DNA of 64,000 nt from Episyrphus balteatus (taxonomy: Eukaryota; Arthropoda; Insecta; Diptera; Syrphidae): NCBI RefSeq assembly GCF_945859705.1, contig NC_079136.1, positions 125,399,027 to 125,463,026 of the forward strand. Reading direction: 5' to 3'. Below the pieces are notes generated by a model. The model ran no database searches, had not been told where the DNA came from, and saw only the letters and a program-made list of their open reading frames with translations. Of the stretch, positions 48,472 through 60,059 are shown in pieces (position 1 is the stretch's first letter; each line of letters starts with the position of its first letter). Both the position numbers and the translations under genes were made by a program.

Positions 48472-49757
48472 CGTGATAACGTCTTATAAATCGATGAACC
48501 ATGGCAGCCACCACAAAAAAGTGACGCCATTTTCTAATGTTACACTCTCGCACTTTTTTCAATTCAAAATTAAAAATAAACTATTAGAGATACAAAAATT
48601 TTCTATAGCTTATTTGGAAGATAATAACTTAAAGCTTAATCCAAATGAAGGATTTTTAAAAATTCCGTCATTTAATAAGGTAAACAGGGGTAAAACGGAA
48701 AGATGAAATTTGGGCTAAAATCTAAACGCAAAGTCGTAGAGAATTGATTTTGCTATAGATAGATGAGACTAATTTAAGAATAACTGCATTTAAAAAAAAA
48801 TTCCAAAAAATTTTTAAACTAAGCTATAAAGTTTTGTTTGATTGTTGTACACGTGTTGGGGCTATGACAAAATGATGATTTTGGGTAAAGGAAATTTTTT
48901 TTGACAACTCTAAAGATGCCAAGTGAAAGATGAGGGAAAAAAAATTAGGCGTCTGATACGGATTTTTTTCCAACACTCTGCGTTTCGAAATATGAATTTT
49001 TGAAAAACTCCTTGTTTTTTAGGGGTATCATCCTGATACAATTACCTTTCATTTGGTATATCACACCTAACGATAGACTAACTACAAGCTACACAATGTT
49101 AAATCAAGAAACTTGCGAAAAACCTCAAAACACCAGTATAGATCTGTTGCCCCCCCGAACAGCTACCAGTGTGGGAAGTACCGTAATCTCAGTCTGGAAA
49201 TTCGACATGGTTGACTTTAAAAAATTCTAACTTCTCTTGTAGGCATCTTTGAAATGAGATTGATACGTCATATGAAAGGTGAAATAATAAGCTTTCACAT
49301 GGTATATATTTTGTATAGGTTGTGAAACAAAAAAATTGATTCCATAGCCTGAGAACATAAAAATAAATGTTTTTTTTGCTTTTTTTAATGAAATTTTTAA
49401 TGACGTGAGAAGATAAAAATTCATGTTTTCTTTGCTTTTTTTGATGAAAATGATTGTTTTCAATAAATTATTTTTATACTTTTTGCGCATTGTAAAAATT
49501 TCAAAATAGTTTTATTCTTAAGAAGAAATACTTGGCATAATTTTTTTTGTAAGCTTTTAAAATAAAAAAATGAATGTAATGGGAAAATAAAAAACTTATT
49601 TTTTTTAGCTTTTTCTTGTAAATTATGATTGTTTGAAATAAGTAAACGCTTCAATTGACTCATTTTAAACAAAAGCACACAACCTATTTTCTGACGACGT
49701 TATCACGTAAAATCATCGTCCGTAAACCGGCTTTACAGACAACCTTTTTTTTTTCGT
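48472..49757 (+). mobile_element. Copy B (most complete) of unclassified 1.1-1.3-kb family
   Basis: The left end after a poly-T run reads GACGTGATAACGTC. The right end carries the inverted GACGTTATCACGT followed by GTAAACCGGCTTTACAGACA and ACC, then poly-T. So ACGTGATAACGTC sits at or near both ends in inverted orientation. The copies at 12.94 kb (minus), 20.4 kb (plus, partial) and 6.3 kb (minus, diverged) share its interior. It is AT-rich with no transposase; the frames inside are chance. Insertion in poly-T beside T/A-rich ends would suit a Helentron-like element, but this is only a guess. Confidence 0.8.
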
Positions 49758-50142
49758 TTCTATACTGTTTTAGTTCTAACTTCGTGTCCTTTTAAATTAG
49801 TTCTCATATGTCATGTTAATTCGATTATAATTTTGTGCAATTAAAACAAACATAATTTTCTTGTAGGTACTAATAACTAATGTATCTACATTTTCCTCAT
49901 CGGACTGTCAAAGTTAATTTGAGTGGTGTTATAAATAATATATACTTATTTCTAAATATATACTTAAAGATGATTAAAAAGGATTTTTTTTGTATTTTTG
50001 TTCCTAAGGGGTCATCAGATATCAAATTATTAGAATCTTTTATTTCCATAGCCAACAAAGCACAGGTACACACTACTTTGTTTTGTCCAATGTCAATGTT
50101 CAGTTAACCTTAAACCGGAACTTAATTTCGAAACAACATCAC
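49758..50142. other. Spacer upstream of small candidate ORF
   Basis: AT-rich to about 50060, then mixed composition. TTCAGTT at about 50099-50105 resembles an insect initiator some 40 bp before the candidate ORF; no TATA box is placed correctly. Confidence 0.3.
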
Positions 50143-50283
50143 CATGTCTCTAAACACTCTTTCCGCTACCCGGCTACTCTCTGATGCCATCCAAAAACTA
50201 ACATCACAAATGCCTAAAGTCAATGAAATCAGAATCAGAATGTCTAAATGCACTTTGCACAAAGCTAAAATGCTAGGTATATA
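50143..50283 (+). CDS. Candidate small ORF or first coding exon, product unknown
   Basis: ATG at 50143 in the context ATCACCATGTC opens a frame of about 46 codons. It starts MSLNTLSATRLLSDAIQKLT and ends with a basic, Met-rich stretch before a stop at 50281-50283. The codons are more balanced in G and C than the flanking DNA, and the peptide looks like an amphipathic helix. Just before the stop, GCTAGGTATAT is a fair splice donor, so this may be a first exon cut at about 50276 and not a complete peptide. An initiator-like TTCAGTT lies upstream near 50102. I do not recognise the sequence. Chance remains a real possibility. Confidence 0.3.
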
Positions 50284-51019
50284 GTACAGTGAAAAAGAGA
50301 GTTCCCCCTTACTAATTAGCGGCTATATTCCATTGGTTCACTCAATCAAGCCATAAAGAGAGGAACAAAAAAAAAAAAAGAATAAAAAAAGACACTTTGT
50401 TTGATTAGAATGTTAGTTTTTTTTTTTTTGTTTGTATTTTAGATTTCGTTTCTACTATTTCATTATAGTCTAATCTCTCTAATCAAAGTCATATAGGTAC
50501 ATTTATAATGATGATGGAAAGGTAGTGATAAGACTAAAAGAACCAATCACGTTAATTGATTTAATAGCAAAAACGAAAACCTCATTCATCAAATATTCCA
50601 GATGTAATTATATAATAACAGTACAGTGTTAACATATATAGTATATGTACATAGTTGAATCTTCAGGCCACATATACCATATAGATAATGTGTAGATAAA
50701 ATTATTTATAAATATTGTTGTCGATATTATTGAATGTGGAAATGGAAACCTAAAGCCAATTCATCATAAATACATCACACAATGGGATACAACTATACTT
50801 CCCTTTTGGTTTTCGCCTTGCTGACTGACTTGTGTGCGGTTGCAATTTAATGATAGAATCCTTAGGGAGGGCTACACTGTGTGTTTTTGTTGTAGGTGGG
50901 TTGTGTCTATGTAGTTACATATTCAATACTAATACCTATGATATGAGTATGGTGACCATTATAGTTAAATTTCGGATCAGAAAACCAAATTTTGTCAGTA
51001 CATATACTATTAAGGATTA
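50284..51019. other. Noncoding stretch
   Basis: Mixed AT-rich sequence with ATAT-rich tracts near 50630-50660 and a less AT-rich patch at 50790-50900. No gene recognised. Confidence 0.4.
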
Positions 51020-52400
51020 TTTTACGTTCCATAACATCCCATTTGATGAAAACTTGTTAATTAAAAAAAAACTCCATTTATGCGAGATTGTTTTACAATA
51101 TTTTTTAAAGTTTTTTTTTACTAAAAAACTGAATTTCGTGGATTGTGGAACGTATTCATTTTTATGACTTTATTTATATTAAATTCTTTTGAACCTGGTT
51201 TGGTTTGAGTTATAAAAAAAACCAGAGTTTGCTTGAATCAAAAAAAAATATTCACTTTTTGTTTGTAAGTTTTGTTGTTGTTGCTGGAACCTACGTTCCA
51301 CAACCATTACTTAATCTTAGTATCATTTCAAACGTCAAATAAACAGTTAATTATTTTTTCAAATAAGCTTAAAGCCTAACTCAGAAAACTAGCAAATTTG
51401 TCAAGTCATTTAATGAGGTCTACTTAGAATTAACATGTTGTGGAACGTATTCATGTTTCATTCAAATCACTGATCCAGATAAGGTTGTTTAAAAGGTTAG
51501 TTTGCAGTAGTTTTGTTTTCATGATTACCCACCAATCCATAAAAAACTATGACCAAAAATATTTTGTGGAACGCATTCTAAAAGAGAAATAACACATTCA
51601 CTTTTCATGTCATTTTAATACATATGCACTTCGCACTAATTTTAAACTTAAATTTCTAGAAATGAAATGCAATAATGATGAGCGTGGTAATTTTTCATTT
51701 CGCGTTTCAGGCCTGAACACCATTAAAATTGTGGAACATAAGTTAGCTTTTTTAAACTTCGAACTTAATTTTAAAAACTAAATGTTTTAAAATTGAAGAA
51801 TGTGGAACGTATTCAGTTTTCATTTTCAAATTTCTGACTTGAATACTTAAAATAAAAAAAAATGTGGATCGTATTCACTTTTTATTTCATAAATTGATAA
51901 TAATTATGATATTTTACATATTTGAATATTATTGTTACTAATAATCCTACTCCATATCTCATGAAAATTAATGAAATGCGTTATTTTAGTTTGGAACAAT
52001 TACTCTAATTAATTTTATTTGGAACCGAATTGGACTCTTTTGTCTAAACCCTGTAACTTCCGCCCATTTTTGCGCTCAAAAAATGTGGTTAAAGTAGTTA
52101 ATTAGCCGTTATGTTTTGGAACTTATTCACTTTTATTTTTCTACATGTTGACATTGAGAAACTTGAGAATATTTGAAAACCCAAATACAAGACGAATCTA
52201 GCATAGAAGATAAAAATCAAACTAACCAACTTCTTTTGACAACAAATACGATCCACAAGGAATTATACATACGATTCCCTTGTGGATCATGTTTGTACCT
52301 TGAAAAAACTTTAATTCTTGTATTTTTGCTTAATATTTCTTTGAGTGATTTCATAATTCATGAATAAGACTACACGTTACTTCTTGTGGATCGTATTTAC
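51020..52400. repeat. TGTGGAACGTATTCA motif cluster 2
   Basis: About twelve copies, mostly plus orientation, near 51025, 51144, 51292, 51440, 51575, 51730, 51801, 51864, 52115, 52250, 52278 and 52386. The best agree over GTGGAACGTATTCA. Later ones drift to GTGGATCGTATTYA, so the variant is regionally shared. Spacing is mostly 60-150 bp and the spacers look unrelated. The pattern matches clusters at 28.4 and 60.1 kb. Confidence 0.8.
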
Positions 52401-53789
52401 TTTGCCTTTCCTACTTTCTACCAAGTGACTGCTAGGTTTCAAGACTTGATAAAATAGAAAAAAATTGATGTTGGTCACCTCAATTAGAATAATACGTTAG
52501 TGCAATTAATTTATGGCATTCTATAGAGCGAAGAGAAATACTTAAAAAAATATACAAAAGAAGAAAAAAATAAAGTTGGATACTACTTTGTCGATTCTCA
52601 TTTTCCCTTGTTTTTTTTTTTTTTTTTTTTTTTGTATTCCTTCGAAGAATAAAGTTACACATTTATATCGATTCCCGCAAGTCCGCAACAACTATTTCTC
52701 CTATACCGCTGACATAAGGCACGCTTATACAAAGTTGTTGTGGATATAATTTTTTTTCTTTTTTGTGTATAGGATGATTTCAATTAATTGAATTGTGGAT
52801 GAATTTGAACAAAATGAGTAATAGAAAAAGAAAGGATATAGCTTAACAGCTAACCATTCCGCATGGAGGTACCTATATACTTTTATATAGTGAAGGTATA
52901 CCTACAACCTAACCTATAAGTAGTGAGATTATCTTTGAGTGGAGATCGATATAATGTACTCGTATCTAGAAAAAGAAAATAGTGTTTTAGCTAAAAGGCT
53001 TTTACCAATGATTGTTGTGGCATAAATAAATTGGAAACAGCTTAATGCCGTTTGACCTTTTCGAAATTAGCTATTAATCGGGTAAATTAGCTTAAGCATG
53101 TCATTGCCTAGGTGAAGGTGCAGCGAGCACATAAATAAACTATAGACAACAACTGTTGTGGAATATAATATTGTGTTGTTTATGGATGCGATATATTTTG
53201 TTGTGTAGGTACAAAATTATATCTGCAGGCAGTTTTTTGACCCAAATGTTAATCCTGCCGTAGTTTGTGTACTTTGAAATTAAATTTATTATATACTAAG
53301 TCAGTGTCAGCTAAAGGTTTAGGCATGGGATAAGAACAAAGTGAGAGAAAATAAACTGATTAACATTGACAATTGCAGGTCTTGGAAAGTTCACTTAACT
53401 TATTATATTGTAGGGGTTTAGGGAAAACTTTTTTTTTAAGTTGATTTCTAACATAAAAGTTAGAAATTTAATGTTAGTTTAAAGTTTATGCCGTACTGGG
53501 ATTCCGGATTTGTTACACATTATCACTTTTTTAACCGACTATGTTCCATCATATCTTTTTAACTACTTACCATAGTTTGACAAACGCGATATCATTGGAA
53601 ACGTCTTGTTGGTTGGCTGGTTATAAGCCCTATAATCGACTACGGCAAAACAAAATTGAGGCTTTTGTAATATGCAATAGTTATTGGCTATAAGAATACA
53701 TTACATTGAATATAGCGCCCTCTATAGGCAGACGTTAGAAACATTTTCATGATATGTATATAATTTAGGACCCTTTCCTGAAATAACCG
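52401..53789. other. AT-rich noncoding stretch
   Basis: No gene or element recognised; a long T run lies at 52610-52633. Slightly mixed composition occurs at 53540-53640 and 53715-53750. Confidence 0.45.
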
Positions 53790-54430
53790 TGGTCAAAAAA
53801 TGGTTAGAAAATGGTTATTATGTAACTGCGGGTATTTTTTCAGTTAAAAAATCAACTTAAAATCATTTCTGATGGTTTTTGAGTGATTTTTATTGATATT
53901 TTGAGCACTGTATGTTTATTTTTACCATTAATTAACTTTTTTTTCAATTTTCTGGTTAATTTATTACCAAATTTAAATACAAAATAAAAGAATACAGATA
54001 AGAATTAGAATCCGAATACTTTTAAATGCGGCAAGAATTTCTAACTTCAGTAGCCAGATTATAGTGATAATAATATTTCTTGGTATAACCGCGCTAATAA
54101 AATGGCTACAAATTGGTTATTTTGTAACTGTGGGTATTTTTCGGTAAAAAAAAAAACAAACCCTTAAATCAACTTAAAGTTCATATCTGGTAACTTTGTA
54201 TGCTTTTTTACTGATATTTTGAAAATTTGCGCTCAAAAATTTTATTTAAAAATAAGGATATTCTGGTTAATTTTTTACCAAATTTCAATACGAAATAAGC
54301 GTATGAACTAGAACCCAAATACTCTAAAACGATAAAAGAATTTCTAGTTGCCAGATTATCGCGGTAATAATACCTGTCATAAATTTGCTAAAAATTGGTT
54401 ATTTTGTAACTGCGGGAATTTTTTTTTTGT
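53790..54430. repeat. Tandem array, about 290-bp period, three units
   Basis: The core TGGTTATTnTGTAACTGCGGG occurs with its AACTG at 53824, 54126 and 54408, giving steps of 302 and 282 bp. Shared lead-in text is ATAACCGnGnTAAnAAAnTGG. Shared follow-on text is AATCAACTTAAA, then CTGRT, then ACTGATATTTTGA. Units are quite diverged. No coding content. Confidence 0.75.
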
Positions 54431-55621
54431 AGGTATAAAACAAATCCTTTTAATTTGAATTTCATAGATTTCCAGCTGTTTGCAAGGACCTCTTAAACTA
54501 CAATTGAAAAAGACTTCAACACAATGTCCTTAAAACTAGATTTTGAATTAAAAGAAATACAGAAACAAAAACAATAATTCGAAGAAATAACAGAAAAAAA
54601 AGAAAAACTCTCTCCTTCATTGATTTCTTAATAATTAAACTGATTGCCCACCCCATCAAGGATAATAATGCATCGAATAATTTTTTTTTTTTTTTTCATC
54701 TCAATAATAATAACAAACAACAAAAATATCCAAAGGAGATGAAAAATTAAAAAAAAAAAAAATTTAAAAAGAAAAGAAAATGCTATCTTGGCATTTTGAA
54801 TTTTGAAAATTATTTATTTAATATGGAACCGAGTACCTTACCGAAGGAGTACGGTAGAAGTGATTGAGTGTACTCCTGCTGGCTCTGGTGCTACTGCTTT
54901 TGGGAATAAGGAAGGAAGAAAATTAAAGGACTATTAATGTTTGAATTTGTATGCAAATATGTATAAAAATTGTAAAGGATTCAAATGCGGAAGATTTTAA
55001 TGATTTATTTAAGAAATGAATGAAGATGAAGAAGAAGAAGAAGAAAAATCTAAAGAGTACAGGAAGAAGAGAATAATGTACATTTCCGTCTGCAATATCC
55101 TTTCTATGTTTTTTTTTTTTTTTTTTTTTGTATTTTTCTACCTCTCTCTGACTCTGCCTCCGGCTATCCAATCAATCCGATTTCGAATTCGAATAGAACT
55201 TAAAGTCGCATCGTATAATCATCATAATCTTCATCATCATCCTCGTAGTCCTTAGAATATCCTCTCATTGAATTGTTCTAGACGAGTTGCCAGTTTATAA
55301 TGTTTTTTTTTTCTTCTTCTTCTCATTCTTATCTCTTTTTTTTTACTTTATTTTCCAAAATGAGAAGAAGGATATTTCTACCTGACTTTGGGCACAAAAA
55401 TATCTTAATGGCTCCTAAAGGACCTTGCTGCTTGTGCCTGTGTGTGTTTGTGGGTAACAATCGTTTAAGGAATTAAAACGTTTTCGTAATTGATATTACA
55501 TCATATCGCGGCATTGTATTACCTTTTTCTACCTCCTCCGGCATCACACCGACCGACATGACTGAGACTGACATAGGCAATATAGAGAAGAGAGGAAGAT
55601 CTTATCGGAAGGGAGTTTAAC
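54431..55621. other. Noncoding stretch
   Basis: AT-rich with long A and T runs. 54830-54900 and 55380-55600 are less AT-rich. A GAA/GAT-rich tract lies at 55018-55055. No gene recognised. Confidence 0.4.
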
Positions 55622-55626
55622 GAGCG
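55622..55626. repeat. Left target-site duplication of Transib element
   Basis: GAGCG directly precedes the left terminus and is repeated exactly at 57465-57469 after the right terminus. A 5-bp GC-rich duplication is characteristic of Transib. Confidence 0.85.
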
Positions 55627-57464
55627 CACACAGGTAAATTTTCCCAAATTCATGGCCAAAACTACAAAAAAAAAATTTGCGATTTGTTGTTTTTTTTTAA
55701 TGCCAAGTTGTTTACAAATAACATAAGCTTAGAACCTGATTGATCATGCGATGCAAATTGTAACTGTTTAATCAGTAGATGCTTTCAAAGTAGAACATTT
55801 TAATTAACGAGTGCAGTAGCAAGGTTGGTTTCTTATAAGAAGTAGTTTGCTTTATTTTTTATTTAATTTTTTTTGGCGATTTTTAAAATAATTAACATGG
55901 ATTCTGTTGCTAGTGGTATGTTAAAAAAAGATAATGACAAAGATAATGCAAAATTTGAAGTCTAAAGTAAATTTTAAAGCTTTTTAAGATAATGTGTTTG
56001 AGCAGTAAAAACAAACAAATTTGTTTTCTTTGATAATGAAAATGTTAAGTTGATTTGCGTTTTTCTGTACTGAAAATAGTGTTGAAAAATAGTTAAATGT
56101 TTCCTTTATGGGAAACAATCCTAAAACATTGCGGTTTTTTGCGACTTTTTATAATATTGGCTTCAAAAGGTGTTGGGGACGGTGATTTTTTTTTTTTTTT
56201 TTTAATTAGATTTTTCTTTTTTGACACAGGATCGTAATTAACTTTCATTTTTCTTTTGAGAAATAAGCTTTCTGAATTTTTAAAAAGCTGTTCGTCACGT
56301 GACATTACAGAAAAAATTAATTTTTTTGGTACCAAAGGTTGAAATATTGAAATTTCGGAGCAAATAGAGAAAAATTTAACGGATTTTGATTTTGCATATA
56401 TATGAACATAGAAGAAGATGGCTGAGTGCCTCCAGAAATAACAACACCTTTTTAAAACAAAATATAAATTGGTTGCAATATGAAATATCGTTTCCATGCT
56501 GAGCCCATGGCTTTGTTGGACGGCCTCAAATGGATTTTTCAGACCTAAGCGAACGGTCAAAGAGACGTAAAACAGAAGATTTACCTTCTAACTATAATGC
56601 TGAAGAATTAAGCTATGCTGCGCCATGCAACTGCGAGAAAGGGAAACTTGTTCATCAAATGTAATGAAAAATATAATATTTTCAACTCCTTCACGTGCTG
56701 AAAAATATCAAAAGCTTTGAAAAAATTGACCAGAAAATTATTCCATATACAGCAGAAGAAGCACTTTCAATAGTTGTTTCATAGTTAGTTTCATAATTAC
56801 GATATGTATCCAAACTTAAGCCTCAATAAAATTTATTCATTCATTGGACAGCTCGGCGAAGAAGCCCAAGGATCACGAAACAAAGATATAAAGCGTTTCG
56901 AGAGAGTTTCCCAAGAAAATTTTCGAGGCAGCAAAATATGGAAGATGTGTTTTATAATATCTTGGTCTCTTCTGACCCATTAATAAGTGGTTTGAGAAAA
57001 CTAAATCCTAAAACAAAAAATGCGTTTCCCTCTGAAATACTTCAGTTTCTAATAGAACCAGAGATCGAGCAAGCAGACTTATAGTTACAGTTTCACAACT
57101 CACAAGTCATTGAATGAAATACACACATACAAACTCACACTCATGTTTATTTATGTATATAGTTGTTATCTATGCCTGCATTATTTATTTATGTATAATA
57201 ACGACTGTTCAACTGTTTTTTTCAATCTATTGAATGTATAAATATTGTATTATTAAATGTCAAATGAAAGAAACCCTATGGCGTAAAGTAAAAAAAAACG
57301 ACTTTTTTCATTTTTTGCTTCTTTTTTGTGAATTTTCGTGTAAATTTACTTAAAAATGGTGAATTTTATGGAAATTATCTTATTTTGATATAATCATGCA
57401 ATAATAAATTGAATAAACACAAAAAATAATTTTGGCCATGTTTTTGGGAAAATTTACCTGTGTG
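55627..57464 (+). mobile_element. Transib transposon, internally deleted and decayed
   Basis: Terminal inverted repeats of about 37 bp begin CACACAGGTAAATTTTCCC and continue AAAnnCATGGCCAAAA; I count three mismatches between the two ends. A perfect 5-bp GAGCG duplication flanks the element. Inside, on the plus strand, is a broken ORF whose C-terminal part resembles the end of RAG1-type transposases. CAC-initial termini, 5-bp GC-rich duplications and a RAG1-like protein together define Transib. At 1838 bp it is far shorter than a complete element would need (about 700 codons), so the central catalytic region is gone. The region 55660-56520 upstream of the ORF is AT-rich noncoding. The element is almost certainly inactive. 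Confidence 0.85.
56530..57084 (+). pseudogene. Transib transposase (RAG1-like) pseudogene, internally deleted
   Basis: Four pieces of one protein can be followed. Piece 1, from ATG at 56530, begins MDFSDLSERSKRRKTEDLPS, stopping at 56662. Piece 2 at 56682-56720 reads STPSRAEKYQKL then stop. Piece 3 at 56731-56784 in another frame includes PYTAEEALSIVV. Piece 4, from about 56840, includes QLGEEAQGSRNKDIKRF, then a frameshift near 56895, then FPRKFSRQQNMEDVFYNILV, ending at the stop 57082-57084. The RNKxxKRFR and MEDV spacing matches the RAG1 C-terminal region that holds the third catalytic acid. At the position where I expect that glutamate the codon is GGA (Gly). The span for the first two catalytic aspartates is missing. 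The pieces sit inside Transib termini, which supports the call independently. Family memory, not a search, underlies the alignment. Confidence 0.8.
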
Positions 57465-57469
57465 GAGCG

Positions 57470-57929
57470 TCTGTCTGGTCAATTAGGCACTATTTAGATG
57501 ACACAGCATCTCCAAATGTAGGTATGAGGACAAGGAGGCAAGTTCAAAGGTATTTTCTTTATTTATTTTTTGTTTTTTGTTTTTTTTTTTTTTTGGTGAC
57601 AAATGGGTGCACGTTTGTTGACATAATTTCTTCCGTGTTTTTTTTCACTTTGAAATTCTTCAGCTTGTAGCGATAGCAAGAATGTGAAGAATTTCTAAAA
57701 ATAATTATCAAACACAAAAATAAATTCGTCTCGAGGGGTGAAAAGTTGAAAAATTTGGGATCTAATTTAGTTTTGTCATTTATTTTGTTGTGTCGCTTAT
57801 TGATAAAGGGGTACCACGTACCGGCAACCAGCACACTTTTTAGAATTTAAAGAAATTCTTAAATTGTAGAAAAAATTGAATTGAAATTCCAAAACAATAT
57901 TTTTCTATACGGTTGGGAAGTTAAAAAAT
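57470..57929. other. Spacer
   Basis: AT-rich with a long T run at 57579-57594. A minus-strand frame at 57559-57834 is lysine-rich and unsupported. Confidence 0.45.
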
Positions 57930-58790
57930 TAAAAATATCGATATTTAGAACGTAAGTATATCCATTATCTAAGAGAACTTTGATTATGTTGCTCTTAAAA
58001 TTTAATAAGATTATTGATTTTGCCGTTTATCGGTTTTTTATGAATACAAAATATCGATATCGTTTCAATCTAAAACTAAATTTTTGAACAAAGAAGTTAT
58101 TATTATGGAGCTTAAAATTACGTCGGTGTTACATGATATCGATATTTTATGAAAAAATATCGATAAATAAAATATTTAAAATATCGATGACATCTATGAG
58201 TGTCAAAATCAAGAGTATAATATTTATATAATAAAGTTTATAAAACTTTAAAATGTGACTTGAAAATGGAAAAACAGATATCGATTTTAATTTGTATCGA
58301 TATTTTATGAGCAAAAATAATAATATCCTCCCGAACTCAATTTTATTCTGTTGGACAAATTCACATTGTATTGTCTTTTGATGGAATGGATTATTTCTAT
58401 GGATGGACTATTTCTTCAAATAATAACAGAACAGTTATCAAATATTTTGATGGTAAATTTATATCGGTGCGGCAGTACCTATATCGATATTTGATGAAAT
58501 ATCAAAAAAAAAAAAAAAACAAAATATCGATATCGATATCGATATCTTTCCAAAACTCAAACAAATAAATAATTAAGAATTTTAAAACCAAGGTTGAAGG
58601 TGCCAATATTTTGATGCTAAACTATATCAGTGTTTTAGTCAATCGATGTTTTATGAAAAAATGTCGATAATTATTTTTGAAAAAAAAAGAGATATCGATG
58701 TTATATTATGATTATCGATAGTTCCTGTTCAAATAGAAAAAAATGTACCTATCGGTTTTATAATTTTTTTTTTCATAAATCATCGATATT
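57930..58790. repeat. TATCGATA motif cluster
   Basis: The palindrome TATCGATA occurs at 57936, 58052, 58137, 58158, 58295, 58482, 58525, 58531, 58537 and 58713, with near misses (TATCGATG, TATCGATT, CATCGATA) at 58182, 58278, 58692 and 58781. Several copies share the tail ATCGATATTTTATGA, so part of the cluster is a decayed tandem repeat. In Drosophila, TATCGATA is the DREF site and CGATA is bound by BEAF-32, so a boundary or regulatory role is possible but unproven. Confidence 0.8.
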
Positions 58791-60059
58791 TTCTTAAAAT
58801 CACTTTCTAGTACAAATTTTTTCCCGTCTTCCCTCTTCGAAGGAACGTGCTTTTGCAAAGACTGACACACATTTATACTACTAGATACCTCTCTTTGATA
58901 TAAACATGACATTTATTGGAGACAAATTATGACAGCGACTACTTCTTGTGTATAGGCCATATTGCTAAACGAAGGGTATTTCTTTTATTTTTTTTTTACT
59001 TAGTTTTTAATTTTGTTCTGTTCCTGACAGAAGTTAGCCAAAAACGGCGACTTGTAGTAGTATCCTCTTCCGCCCTCAGTTCTGGCATATTCCTGGAATG
59101 TGATATATGACTTCAATGTAAACTCTCTCTTTCTGAGTGAATGACAGGCTGACAAATTGTTTTTACATGATAAGTTCCTTGTGTATGATAGAGTATAGCG
59201 GCACGAGCCGGGGGGTGAATATTATAGAAACTGTCTTGTGGGGTCCTTTTTGGTTGTCCGTTCGTCGTCTATAGTAATTGCCTTCGTGTCATTCCATCAA
59301 AATATATATAAAAACGATAGAAGAGAACTAAGTATTTGAAATAAAAAAAAAAAAAACAAAAAAAAAAAAACAGAATCAAATAGGGTATATCCCTCTATTT
59401 GGGTTTGTGGAATGAGAGAGGAATGGAATTTCTTTTTTTTTATTGTAGTTTGTCGATGGGAAATATAGTTTTAGTTTGACATACAAGTCAAAATACCAGA
59501 AGCAATCGGTTTATAGGTGTCAGATTGAAGATTAAGATTCAATTTTATATCTTTTTCTTGTTTTCGTTTTTTTTTTTTAGGGATAGAATGTCCTTTTAAT
59601 AAAAATTGATTGTTTTATGTCAAAAGGGGTTTCCTATACCTGTGTGTCTAGTCTTAAACTTTTTCTTTCTTTTTGTTATTGATCGAAGTTCTACTGAAAA
59701 GTAGAGATATTTAAGGACTTGTGGATTTTTGGTTGTATTGAAGTTTAAGTTTTTGAGATAAGTTCAAAAGAAAGTGTATATTTATAGATTCCTATACAAG
59801 TTTTGTCGAAATAAAAAAAAAAAAAAAAGTCATTTTTTCGTCATACCTAAATCTTGATATGTCAAATTACTAACTTTTGTTTGAAAAATAAGCTGTGGAT
59901 TCTAGGTCTCGAACTTAGAGAACCTAGTTTATACTCCCTTAAAATGGAAATGATGTGTATATTCATTGCTTGGAAGTTTTTTTTCTATGTTTTCCAATTA
60001 AAACTGCTGGATTGACAGATTTTTCCTTCAAATTACAATATCAGAAACTGATTTAATGT
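58791..60059. other. Noncoding stretch
   Basis: 58800-59290 is somewhat less AT-rich; the rest is AT-rich with A and T runs. No gene recognised. Confidence 0.4.

Noticed and set aside
55016..55255. Acidic frame starting with a Glu run
   Set aside because: Made by a GAA-rich simple sequence followed by a poly-Phe from a T run; not protein-like.
56093..56560. 155-residue minus-strand frame
   Set aside because: It lies antisense to the 5' part of the Transib transposase relic and contains a lysine run from poly-T. The plus-strand transposase similarity explains the region.
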